Part shown: one piece after another, positions 1 through 6,150 of the stretch | How the letters are laid out: each line of letters starts with the position of its first letter | How positions within the stretch are numbered: the first letter of the stretch is position 1 | Assembly: GCA_045657465.1 (NCBI GenBank) | Contig: JAZOTD010000002.1 | Coordinates: forward strand, 1 to 8,875 | Length of the DNA: 8,875 nucleotides | Direction of reading: 5' to 3' | DNA from: RGIG1681 sp045657465 | GTDB taxonomy: Bacteria; Bacillota; Clostridia; Christensenellales; UBA1242 | Made by a program: the position numbers and the translations under genes | The notes under the pieces: generated by a model | Told to the model about the DNA's origin: nothing | Seen by the model: the letters and a program-made list of their open reading frames with translations, nothing else | Database searches by the model: none

Positions 1-25
1 ATACTATAGTTAAGAGGGAATAATT

Positions 26-2563
26 ATGGCAAATAAACTTGTTGTTATTGATGGAAATAGTATTTTTTATCGTTCATTTTATGCATTGCCACTGCTTAAT
101 AATTCAAATGGAGAATATTCGAATGCAGTGTATGGTTTTGCAATACAAGTGATTAACATTATTCAAAACATAAAGCCAAAATATATGGTGGTGGCGTTTG
201 ATGTTTCAAAACACACTTTTAGAAATGATTTGTTTGATGGATATAAAGCAACAAGAAAGCCTATGCCCGACGAACTTAGAGGTCAAATTGAGCCGCTCAA
301 GAAAATGCTTAAGCTTATGGGTATTGCTATCGCTGAAAAAGAAGGTCTTGAAGGCGATGACATGATTGGCATTATTTCAAAAAAGTTTTTAGACACCGAA
401 ACTATTATTGTGACCGGAGACAGAGATTCATTTCAGCTTGTTGATGACATGACATCGGTATACTTCACCAAAAAAGGCACAAGTGATGTTAAGATTATGG
501 GTGAAAAAGAACTCAAGGCTGAATATGGTGTGACTCCAAAACAATTTATTGATTTGAATGCGCTTCAAGGTGACACTGCAGATAATATTCCTGGTGTTGC
601 GGGGGTTGGGCCAAAGACTGCCACTGACCTTATTGTTAAATATGGAAGTCTTGATGCTATTTATGAGCATATTGATGAAATTTCAGGAAAATTAAAAGAA
701 CGACTTGTTGAGTCAAAAGATATGGCATATCTTTCAAAACAGCTTGCGACAATTGTGACAAAGGGTGAAATTGATTTGTCGCTTAAAGATATGGAATTTG
801 ATTTTCCGTTTGCTGCTCCTGTTAAAGATTTTTTTATGTATTATGACTTTAAAACGCTTATTAAAAATGAAAAATTGTTTGATCTTTCAAAAGGTGAAAA
901 ACCAGCAACTGAATTTAATGTTGTTAATTATACAAAAATTGAAAACTTGCAAAATGTTATCGATTTAATTAAAAAAGAAAAAAGATTTGCTATTTTTAAC
1001 GATAATAAAAACGTGCATATTTCAGTTGGAAATGATGAAATGGTTTTTGCTGTTTCGAATGATTTGTTTTCACTTGAACTTAATGAAAATTCATTTTTTG
1101 AAAAGCTTAAACCAATCTTTGAAGATGAAACGATTGAAAAAATATGTTTTGATTCAAAGCAAGACATGTATTGGCTAAAACAATTTGGGATTGTTTTAGA
1201 AAATTATTTTGATTGTGCAATTGCAAAATATTTGGTTGATGGTGTGCCTGTTGATGCTGTTAAAGATGTTTTTTATGATGAAGATTTGAGTGTGATTGCA
1301 TCACGTTTATATCATTTTGCGGGAGAATATAAAAATAAAATAGAAGAAGAAAAACTGCAATTTTTGTTCTATAATGTTGAAAATCGACTATCAAAAGTGC
1401 TATTTTCAATGGAAAATGCAGGTTTTAAGATTGATCATGAAATTTTAAATGCATTGAAACAAAAGTATAAAATCGAACAAGAATCTCTTGAAAAAAAGAT
1501 ATGGGAGCTTGCGGGTGAAGAGTTTAACATCAACTCTCCAAAACAGCTTGCGAATATTTTGTATTTAAAGCTGGGGCTTTCGCATAGCAAGAAACAATCA
1601 ACCAGTGCTGACCATTTGCAAGAAATTGAAGGTGAACACGAGATTGTGTCGTTTATTTTGAGATATAGAAAAGTGACTAAATTTTTGAGTACTTATGTTG
1701 ATGGAATTTTTCCACACATTGACAAAAATGGATTTGTTCACACATATTTTAAACAGACATTTACAACAACTGGTAGATTGTCTTCAACAGAACCTAATTT
1801 GCAAAATATTCCAATTAGATCAGAAGAAAGTAAGGAAATTAGGAGCATGTTTGTTGCTTCAAGCAAAGATCATGTTTTGATTGATGCCGATTATTCGCAA
1901 ATTGAACTTAGACTTCTTGCACACTTATCTCAAGACCCTGAATTTTTGTATGCGTTTAGAAATGGTGTTGACATTCACACAAAAACTGCAAGTTCTGTTT
2001 TTGGTGTTAGTGAAGAGTTGGTTACAAAAGATATGCGACGCATGGCAAAGGTGGTTAACTTTGGTGTGATTTATGGCATTAGTGAATATGGGCTTGCTGA
2101 TGATTTGAAAATTTCGCCAAGAGATGCCAAAGTTTACATAAAAAATTATTATGACAATCATCCAGCTGTTGGCGAGTTTATGAACACCGCGATTTTGAAG
2201 GCGAAAGAAACAGGGAAAGCCACAACTCTTTTTGGCAGAACCAGAAAGATGTTTGATATAAACTCATCTAACTTTATGGTTAGGTCAAGGGCTGAAAGAG
2301 CAAGTCAAAATATGCCACTTCAAGGCACTGCAGCAGACATTGTTAAAATTGCAATGGTGAACACATATGATGTATTAAAAAAAGGTGGATTTAAAGCAAA
2401 ACTTATTATGCAGGTGCATGACGAACTTATAATCGATTCACCAATTGAAGAAAAAGATGAAGTTGTTAAACTGCTTAAGCGTGAAATGGAAAACGCATGC
2501 AAGCTTGATGTTCCACTTGAAGTTGATGCCGCAGTTAGTTTTAGGTGGAGTGACGGACACTAA
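26..2563 (+). CDS. polA: DNA polymerase I (5' nuclease, inactive exonuclease domain, family A polymerase)
   Basis: Fills gaps and removes RNA primers during lagging-strand synthesis and excision repair. The 845-residue product has full family length. Residues 1-285 are the 5' nuclease: acidic metal ligands D9, D59, E109/D111/D112 and D132/D134, then the helix-hairpin-helix region with D183 and D186 (about 179-199). Residues 300-450 correspond to the 3'-5' exonuclease domain, but the D-x-E of motif ExoI is replaced by FNDN (324-327) and the other motifs are worn, so proofreading is probably absent, as in Bacillus-type Pol I. The polymerase domain has motif A (D622, steric-gate E627), the O-helix R671/K675/F679/Y683, and motif C with H798-D799-E800. 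F679 rather than Tyr predicts discrimination against dideoxynucleotides. The ATG at 26 is preceded by AGAGGG at about 13-18. The promoter lies left of the window or at its edge. The next gene starts 18 nt after the stop, so the two are probably co-transcribed. Confidence 0.98.
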   Translation: MANKLVVIDGNSIFYRSFYALPLLNNSNGEYSNAVYGFAIQVINIIQNIKPKYMVVAFDVSKHTFRNDLFDGYKATRKPMPDELRGQIEPLKKMLKLMGIAIAEKEGLEGDDMIGIISKKFLDTETIIVTGDRDSFQLVDDMTSVYFTKKGTSDVKIMGEKELKAEYGVTPKQFIDLNALQGDTADNIPGVAGVGPKTATDLIVKYGSLDAIYEHIDEISGKLKERLVESKDMAYLSKQLATIVTKGEIDLSLKDMEFDFPFAAPVKDFFMYYDFKTLIKNEKLFDLSKGEKPATEFNVVNYTKIENLQNVIDLIKKEKRFAIFNDNKNVHISVGNDEMVFAVSNDLFSLELNENSFFEKLKPIFEDETIEKICFDSKQDMYWLKQFGIVLENYFDCAIAKYLVDGVPVDAVKDVFYDEDLSVIASRLYHFAGEYKNKIEEEKLQFLFYNVENRLSKVLFSMENAGFKIDHEILNALKQKYKIEQESLEKKIWELAGEEFNINSPKQLANILYLKLGLSHSKKQSTSADHLQEIEGEHEIVSFILRYRKVTKFLSTYVDGIFPHIDKNGFVHTYFKQTFTTTGRLSSTEPNLQNIPIRSEESKEIRSMFVASSKDHVLIDADYSQIELRLLAHLSQDPEFLYAFRNGVDIHTKTASSVFGVSEELVTKDMRRMAKVVNFGVIYGISEYGLADDLKISPRDAKVYIKNYYDNHPAVGEFMNTAILKAKETGKATTLFGRTRKMFDINSSNFMVRSRAERASQNMPLQGTAADIVKIAMVNTYDVLKKGGFKAKLIMQVHDELIIDSPIEEKDEVVKLLKREMENACKLDVPLEVDAAVSFRWSDGH

Positions 2564-2581
2564 ATAACAAAGGAGAAACTT

Positions 2582-3250
2582 ATGAAAGAAAACTTGGTTG
2601 TAATAACAGGCGGTTCTAAAGGCTTGGGATTTGAATTAGTTAAATTATTTTCTAAAAAGAGCAAGGTTTTGGTTATTTCAAGAACTAAGAATATAGTTTC
2701 AAGTGGAAATGTTTTTTATGAATGTGGAAACATTGCTGATGAGAGCTTTTTAAAGTCAGTGTATGAAAAATATTCAAAAGAGTATAAAATTTCTTATTTA
2801 ATCAACAATGCGGGTTGCGGAGTTTTTGGAAAAGCAAACGAAAACACACTCGCTAAAGTTAATCAGGTCTTAGATTCTAATTTGGTGGGAATGATTTTAA
2901 ACACAACTTACGCATTGCCACTCTTAGATGAAAATGGGGCTAAAATTGTAAATATTTTGTCTACTGCAGCACTTAAAGGCAATGCAAACGAGAGTTTGTA
3001 TTGCGCATCTAAGTGGGGTGCTAGAGGGTTTACTGAAAGTTTAAAAACTGAATTTAAGGGCACAAAAGTGAAAGTGATTTCTGTTTGTCCTGGTGGAATG
3101 AATACTGAATTTTGGAATTCAAATAGGGATTATGTTTCAGTTGAAAAATCTAATGGCTGGATGAATCCTAAAAAGGTTGCAGAAGTTATTTTTAATAATA
3201 TTACAAATGAAGATTTGTGCGTTGCGGATATTGTTATTGAACGCGTTTAA
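2582..3250 (+). CDS. short-chain dehydrogenase/reductase (classical SDR)
   Basis: A cytosolic NAD(P)-dependent oxidoreductase; the substrate cannot be told from sequence. The 222-residue protein is at the short end for classical SDRs. Visible motifs are the Rossmann glycine motif TGGSKGLG (9-16), NNAG (75-78), a likely active-site Asn at N100, and the catalytic set S127, Y140 and K144 (Y-x-x-x-K with the usual 13-residue Ser-Tyr spacing). The CPGGMNTEF stretch (169-177) matches the usual PG motif after the active site. AGGAG at 2571-2575 sits 6 nt before the ATG, fixing the start. The gene begins 18 nt after polA stops with no terminator between, so it probably shares the polA transcript. Co-transcription with polA does not reveal its substrate. 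The family call is secure; the specific reaction is unknown. Confidence 0.93.
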   Translation: MKENLVVITGGSKGLGFELVKLFSKKSKVLVISRTKNIVSSGNVFYECGNIADESFLKSVYEKYSKEYKISYLINNAGCGVFGKANENTLAKVNQVLDSNLVGMILNTTYALPLLDENGAKIVNILSTAALKGNANESLYCASKWGARGFTESLKTEFKGTKVKVISVCPGGMNTEFWNSNRDYVSVEKSNGWMNPKKVAEVIFNNITNEDLCVADIVIERV

Positions 3251-3271
3251 ATTTATTTATTAGAAAAAGCA

Positions 3272-3277
3272 TATAAT
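3272..3277 (+). promoter_or_regulatory. -10 box directly upstream of the transglycosylase gene
   Basis: A perfect TATAAT lies here, ending only 6 nt before the ATG at 3284. No good -35 hexamer sits 16-18 nt upstream; the nearest weak match is TTTAAA at 3246-3251 with a 20-nt gap. If used, transcription would begin at or next to the start codon. In this AT-rich spacer a chance match is possible. Confidence 0.45.
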
Positions 3278-3283
3278 AGTTTT

Positions 3284-3814
3284 ATGAGAAAATCAATGTT
3301 GATTTTGTTTGCTGCTATATGCTTTTTTTCTGTGGTTGTTTTTGTTATTGTTAATGTTTTTGTTGTGCCTAAAAAATATGATAGATACATTGAAAAGTAT
3401 GCGAAAAAATATGAGATTGACGAGCATCTTGTGTGTGCAATAATAAATGTGGAAAGTGGTTTTGATAAAAATGCCGAGTCTAGGGTTGGAGCGATGGGGC
3501 TTATGCAACTTATGCCAACAACTGCGGAGTGGATTGCGAGTGAACTAGATGTTGAATTTCGCAAGGAAATGCTTTTTGATGCAAAAACAAACATTGAGTT
3601 TGGGTGTTTTTATTTGAGATATTTGACCGATAAGTTTGGTGATGTTTGGACAGTTGTTGCGGCGTATAACGCAGGGGAAACTGTTGTTAGAAAGTGGCTT
3701 GGTGAAAATGGGGTTGTAGATGAAAGTAAAATTGAATATAAGGAAACCAAGGCATATGTTGAAAAAGTGAGGAAATTTTATAAGCTATATAAAAATGGCG
3801 AAATGCAAATTTAA
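3284..3814 (+). CDS. membrane-anchored lytic transglycosylase (SLT domain)
   Basis: Cleaves the glycan strands of peptidoglycan between MurNAc and GlcNAc, forming 1,6-anhydro ends, on the outer face of the membrane. The 176-residue protein has a short basic N-terminus (MRKS) followed by one hydrophobic segment at about 5-28, acting as an uncleaved signal anchor or signal peptide. The SLT family 1 domain spans about 30-170. It has the catalytic Glu in NVESGF (E57), the GAMGLMQLMP motif (69-78) and AAYNAG (126-131), all intact. Length suits the small single-domain enzymes of Bacillota. No Shine-Dalgarno sequence precedes the ATG, while a TATAAT box ends 6 nt upstream, so the mRNA may be leaderless. 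The N-terminal anchor begins right after this ATG, which supports the start. A moderate 33-nt gap follows the dehydrogenase, so read-through from polA is also possible. Confidence 0.94.
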   Translation: MRKSMLILFAAICFFSVVVFVIVNVFVVPKKYDRYIEKYAKKYEIDEHLVCAIINVESGFDKNAESRVGAMGLMQLMPTTAEWIASELDVEFRKEMLFDAKTNIEFGCFYLRYLTDKFGDVWTVVAAYNAGETVVRKWLGENGVVDESKIEYKETKAYVEKVRKFYKLYKNGEMQI

Positions 3815-3827
3815 CACAAATTGTTTC

Positions 3828-3856
3828 TTGACAAGAAATAAGTTTAATTTTATAAT
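3828..3856 (+). promoter_or_regulatory. perfect consensus vegetative promoter for the ASCH-domain gene
   Basis: TTGACA at 3828-3833, a 17-nt spacer and TATAAT at 3851-3856: an exact match to the sigma-A/sigma-70 consensus with ideal spacing. The predicted start is near 3863, giving a leader of about 25 nt before the ATG at 3888. Confidence 0.9.
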
Positions 3857-3887
3857 GATAGAGTAAAATAACTAAAGGTTGGTTAAG

Positions 3888-4256
3888 ATGGAAGATATTT
3901 ATAAATTTGAACTTTCTGCTGAAGAATTTGAAAAGGTTGTTTCTGGCAAAAAAACCATTCAACTTGTGATTAATGATCCAAAACACAAGAATTTTGCTGT
4001 GGGTAATCAAATTACTTTTGTTAAGGCACTTGCAGAAGGTGAAAATGCAGAAGAACAAGAAGTTCAAAAAGCTGAAATTGAAAACCTTTTGTATTTTGCA
4101 AATGTCACAGAGGCTGTTGGCACTTTAGGAAAAGAAAAGTGTGGTTTTAAACCAAGTGCAACTTTTGAAAAGGCGTCAGACATCTTTTTGTCAAATGAGA
4201 ATTTTGAAACAATTGAAAAGTATGGACTCATGGCGGTTATTTTTAAACTTATTTAA
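3888..4256 (+). CDS. ASCH/PUA-like domain protein
   Basis: A 122-residue cytosolic protein resembling the ASCH superfamily, a PUA-like fold proposed to bind RNA or modified nucleosides. The visible pattern is an N-terminal F-x-x-x-x-x-G-K-K-T-I strand-turn (F14 to I24), the N-D-P-K-H-K segment (29-34), a V-G-N-Q-I-x-F strand (38-44), and a C-terminal K-Y-G-L-M-A-V-I-F strand (111-119), in the order seen in ASCH proteins. A Glu-rich insertion (about 50-66) separates the halves. The E and R that commonly follow G-x-K-T-I are Q25 and V27 here, so any catalytic or ligand role may be altered. The start is the ATG at 3888, with AAAGG 9 nt upstream; a TTG at 3879 touches the Shine-Dalgarno and is unlikely. 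It is transcribed alone from a perfect promoter. Fold assignment is moderate, and function is unknown. Confidence 0.75.
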   Translation: MEDIYKFELSAEEFEKVVSGKKTIQLVINDPKHKNFAVGNQITFVKALAEGENAEEQEVQKAEIENLLYFANVTEAVGTLGKEKCGFKPSATFEKASDIFLSNENFETIEKYGLMAVIFKLI

Positions 4257-4259
4257 TCA

Positions 4260-4285
4260 CAAAATGTTAAATTTTGAAATTTTTT
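4260..4285 (+). terminator. possible weak terminator after the ASCH-domain gene
   Basis: CAAAAT (4260-4265) can pair with ATTTTG (4271-4276) over a 5-nt loop, followed shortly by six T residues (4280-4285). The stem is almost all A-T, so this is a weak candidate. No stronger terminator separates the gene from the tRNA-Leu promoter. Confidence 0.3.
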
Positions 4286-4295
4286 AAAAAAACAC

Positions 4296-4324
4296 TAGAC
4301 AAAATCTATTTTTAAGATTATACT
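4296..4324 (+). promoter_or_regulatory. promoter of tRNA-Leu
   Basis: TAGACA (4296-4301), a 17-nt spacer and TATACT (4319-4324), each one mismatch from consensus. Predicted transcription begins near 4331, about 28 nt before the mature tRNA 5' end. Confidence 0.75.
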
Positions 4325-4358
4325 AATGGCGTAATTTGAAAAAATTACAACTCCCTTT

Positions 4359-4442
4359 GCGAGGATGGCGGAATGGCAGACGCGGTCGTTTAAGGGGCGG
4401 CTTACGAAAGTAGTGAGGGTTCGACCCCCTTTCCTCGCACCA
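4359..4442 (+). tRNA. tRNA-Leu (anticodon AAG)
   Basis: An 84-nt class II tRNA. The acceptor stem GCGAGGA/TCCTCGC pairs fully, the D-arm GCG/CGC has the usual leucine-type loop, the T-arm contains TTCGACC, and CCA is encoded. The anticodon stem is GTCGT/GCGGC (two G-T wobble pairs) and the loop TTAAGGG puts AAG at 34-36 with G37. The long variable arm is a TAC-GAAA-GTA hairpin. The A34 anticodon would need deamination to inosine to read codons beyond CTT. The gene stands alone between its own promoter and terminator. Shifting the stem by one base gives mismatches, so the AAG reading is the best fold. Confidence 0.93.
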
Positions 4443-4447
4443 AAGAG

Positions 4448-4471
4448 ACACCCAATGAAGGGTGTTTTTTT
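4448..4471 (+). terminator. intrinsic terminator of tRNA-Leu
   Basis: A 6-bp stem ACACCC (4448-4453) / GGGTGT (4460-4465) with a 6-nt loop is followed by a T-tract to 4471. It starts 5 nt after the encoded CCA. Confidence 0.88.
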
Positions 4472-4500
4472 ATTTGTAAAATGCAGTGATGTGATTTTTC

Positions 4501-4529
4501 TTGAAATGATTTATCCGTTGTGTTATTAT
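4501..4529 (+). promoter_or_regulatory. promoter of the 107-residue orphan gene
   Basis: TTGAAA (4501-4506), a 17-nt spacer and TATTAT (4524-4529), one mismatch from consensus in each hexamer. Predicted leader is about 24 nt before the ATG at 4560. It follows the tRNA-Leu terminator, so the gene is an independent unit. Confidence 0.65.
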
Positions 4530-4559
4530 AAAATTGTAAAAAACGATTAGGGGAAGTTT

Positions 4560-4883
4560 ATGAAATATCCAGAGCTTACATTTTTTGATGAATATAAAGA
4601 CGGTGGTTTAGAATTAGTCTTTTTTATTGATGAAACTTATTATCATTTTGTTTTTGAACGGATTTTAGGTTTTTTGAGTGTTAGCAATGATAGAAAGTTT
4701 TTAGATGAGCTAGAATTTCCTGAAGATGAGTATATGTTAATCACAAAGCAAAGCAGGTTTTTAGAAGACTTTAAAGAAAAGGGGTTGGTTAATGAAAACA
4801 CTGCGCATTATGCATTTAAGTGTGACAAGATTACGCTTCATATTGTATCTAACAATGAGCCAATAGTTGATTCAAGAAAATAA
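4560..4883 (+). CDS. hypothetical protein, acidic, 107 residues
   Basis: I do not recognise this protein. It is a soluble, acidic, aromatic-rich product without signal peptide or convincing membrane segment. The first part alternates hydrophobic and aromatic residues (Y17-free stretch L17-F31, with F8/F9 and Y27/Y28), suggesting beta strands. Residues 45-75 are charged and probably helical (R45-K74). The C-terminal part (83-98) again looks like strands. The gene is well supported: AGGGGAAG at 4549-4556 is properly placed before the ATG, a promoter lies upstream, and a strong terminator begins at the stop codon. It converges with an unrelated membrane-protein gene through that shared terminator. 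No catalytic motif is evident. A small regulatory or immunity-type protein is conceivable but unsupported. Confidence 0.8.
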   Translation: MKYPELTFFDEYKDGGLELVFFIDETYYHFVFERILGFLSVSNDRKFLDELEFPEDEYMLITKQSRFLEDFKEKGLVNENTAHYAFKCDKITLHIVSNNEPIVDSRK

Positions 4884-4914
4884 AAAAAGAGTTGCAATTT
4901 GCAACTCTTTTTTT
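4882..4914. terminator. bidirectional intrinsic terminator shared by two convergent genes
   Basis: A 14-bp perfect inverted repeat (4882-4895 / 4901-4914) has a G-C-containing core GAGTTGC/GCAACTC and a 5-nt loop. It is flanked by A7 on the left and T7 on the right, so each strand ends in a T-tract. It overlaps the stop codon of the plus-strand gene and lies 6 nt past the stop of the minus-strand gene. Confidence 0.93.
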
Positions 4915-4920
4915 GTTTGA

Positions 4921-5358
4921 TTAATCTAAATATGGTCCATTGTATGTGTTGTTGTAGTCATTGTGATGCTCTTCAATGGCTTTTTTAATTGCCTTGAATG
5001 GTGCACAAACGAGATTTTTTGCACCAATTCCAAGAGATACTAAACCTTTCATTGAAAGTGGAGCAAGTGTTTTGTCGTCATTCCAATAGCTTAAAAATGT
5101 TGGAATCAACATAACTAAACCAACACCGCCAGAAACAAATCCAGCTGTTGCAAGTGCATCTGCAACGGCAGCTTCTTGAACAAAAGCAGAAGCTGTTAAT
5201 GAACTAACACCACCAACAATTCCACCAAAACATGTTCCTTTTGTTAATTTATTTGCCATTTCATTTCTATGAGTCCAGCTCATTTCATCTAAAAATGAAT
5301 ATTTTATAGGCTCAGCTCCGAAGAACTTGCTAATTTTATTTCTTTTATCCCAGTCCAC
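4921..5358 (-). CDS. hypothetical glycine-rich membrane protein, 145 residues
   Basis: I do not recognise the family. The start is a GTG at 5358, with an AAAGGGGG-type ribosome binding site whose five G residues (5367-5371 on the opposite strand) lie 8 nt upstream; no ATG competes. The charged N-terminus (1-40, M1-D2-W3-D4-K5-R6) is probably cytosolic. Hydrophobic, small-residue-rich segments follow at about 41-59 (G-x-x-x-G pattern, GGIVGG), 67-91 (ALATAGFVSGGVG then LVMLIP) and 104-121. The tail (122-145) is polar with E-E-H-H, N-D-Y-N-N and Y-N repeats. The first two segments could form a packed hairpin like glycine-zipper proteins. A perfect promoter and strong ribosome binding site suggest high expression. 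It is monocistronic and convergent with the 107-residue orphan. Function unknown. Confidence 0.82.
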   Translation of the reverse strand: MDWDKRNKISKFFGAEPIKYSFLDEMSWTHRNEMANKLTKGTCFGGIVGGVSSLTASAFVQEAAVADALATAGFVSGGVGLVMLIPTFLSYWNDDKTLAPLSMKGLVSLGIGAKNLVCAPFKAIKKAIEEHHNDYNNTYNGPYLD

Positions 5359-5393
5359 TAATATAACCCCCTTTATGTTATGGAACTGAAACT

Positions 5394-5422
5394 ATTATAT
5401 AACAGATTGAAGGTTTTGTCAA
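5394..5422 (-). promoter_or_regulatory. perfect consensus vegetative promoter for the 145-residue membrane protein
   Basis: On the minus strand, TTGACA (5422-5417), a 17-nt spacer and TATAAT (5399-5394): an exact consensus match. Predicted start is near 5387, giving a leader of about 28 nt before the GTG. It lies within the 117-nt gap after the tspO stop, for which I see no separate terminator. Confidence 0.9.
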
Positions 5423-5475
5423 TAGTGTTTTTTAAAGGATTAAGAAGGTGTTTTTGTTTGGTGTTTTAGATGATT

Positions 5476-6018
5476 TTAAAAGTTAATTAGAACCAAGCCA
5501 AGGTTTAAATATAGGGCATAGAGAAGCCAAGCAGTGTAGATTGTAAAGATAATTCCAGCGGGCAGATTGCATACAAAGTAGCGATACATAACAATGAACG
5601 CCGAAATGGTAGTTAGTGCCAGCCAAACGACTGCAAAGATTGGAAGGTCTAGTCTAAAGAAAAATAGTGGCCAAAGCACATTAAAAAACATGTGCACAAA
5701 ATATAAAACCAGATTAATTTTTCTATCTTTTGATTTAATTTCTTTGTCTCTCCACATCAAAAATGTTGAAACTCCAATGGCAACATAAATTATTGCCCAT
5801 GCAATAGGAAAGACTATTTTTGGAACTGTTGCTGGTGGCATTTTGTAGCCTTCAAAATGAAACATTGGACCGCCTAGCAGTGTGGCAAGACCGCCCAACA
5901 GTATTGTTCCGCCAATAAAAATTAAAGCGTCAGCCCACCACACATGGTTGACAAACAGCCATGAATGGTTTGTGTCTTTTTTTGTTGTTTTGTTTGTAGT
6001 TTTTGATTGATTTTCCAT
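5476..6018 (-). CDS. tspO: TspO/MBR family membrane protein
   Basis: A five-helix membrane protein of the translocator/peripheral benzodiazepine receptor family, known to bind porphyrins and related tetrapyrroles; physiological roles in bacteria vary. Using the ATG at 6018 the product is 180 residues. Segments lie at about 31-49, 67-89, 100-121, 124-144 and 152-177. Family landmarks are the Pro-Pro followed by P-I-A-W-A-I-I-Y (61-78), the N-V-L-W in the third segment (113-116), and A-W-L-L-Y-A-L-Y-L-N (163-172). The start is chosen because AGGAG lies 8 nt upstream of this ATG; an upstream in-frame ATG at 6048 would put that site inside the gene. The N-terminal 25 residues are Lys/Thr/Asn-rich and extend beyond the usual 150-165-residue size. 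Divergent from the ABC-F gene; no heme-pathway genes are nearby. Confidence 0.88.
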   Translation of the reverse strand: MENQSKTTNKTTKKDTNHSWLFVNHVWWADALIFIGGTILLGGLATLLGGPMFHFEGYKMPPATVPKIVFPIAWAIIYVAIGVSTFLMWRDKEIKSKDRKINLVLYFVHMFFNVLWPLFFFRLDLPIFAVVWLALTTISAFIVMYRYFVCNLPAGIIFTIYTAWLLYALYLNLGLVLINF

Positions 6019-6058
6019 AAAAATTGCTCCTAAAATAATTTTTGACATGATTTTGGAA

Positions 6059-6087
6059 TTTATACACCGCTAATTGTTGTTTTAAAA
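6059..6087 (-). promoter_or_regulatory. candidate promoter of tspO
   Basis: On the minus strand TATAAA (6064-6059) with a poor -35 (TTTTAA, 6087-6082) at 17-nt spacing. Location fits a roughly 34-nt leader. Only the -10 is convincing. Confidence 0.35.
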
Positions 6088-6089
6088 CA

Positions 6090-6119
6090 TTGACAAAATT
6101 TGGTTTTATATTCTATAAT
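6090..6119 (+). promoter_or_regulatory. promoter of the ABC-F gene
   Basis: TTGACA (6090-6095), an 18-nt spacer and TATAAT (6114-6119), both exact. Predicted start near 6126 leaves a leader of about 25 nt, too short for the ribosome-stalling attenuators that control antibiotic-resistance ABC-F genes. Confidence 0.88.
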
Positions 6120-6150
6120 TGTGGGGTAGTATAAACAAAGAGGAATTATA

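Noticed and set aside
3253..3594. Minus-strand open frame antisense to the transglycosylase
   Set aside because: The plus-strand gene has complete catalytic motifs. The antisense product is low-complexity and lacks an initiation site.
3687..4067. Minus-strand open frame spanning the transglycosylase end and ASCH gene
   Set aside because: It runs across two plus-strand genes and their promoter, with no ribosome binding site; a shadow frame.
4365..4550. A 61-codon plus-strand open frame
   Set aside because: It starts inside tRNA-Leu and reads through its terminator, so it is a tRNA artefact.
6019..6048. Upstream ATG for tspO giving a 190-residue protein
   Set aside because: The AGGAG at 6027-6031 is correctly spaced for the ATG at 6018 and would be inside the gene with the longer start.
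6042..6066. TTGACA at 6042-6047 with TATACA at 6061-6066 on the plus strand
   Set aside because: The 13-nt spacer is too short; the exact promoter at 6090-6119 explains ABC-F transcription.
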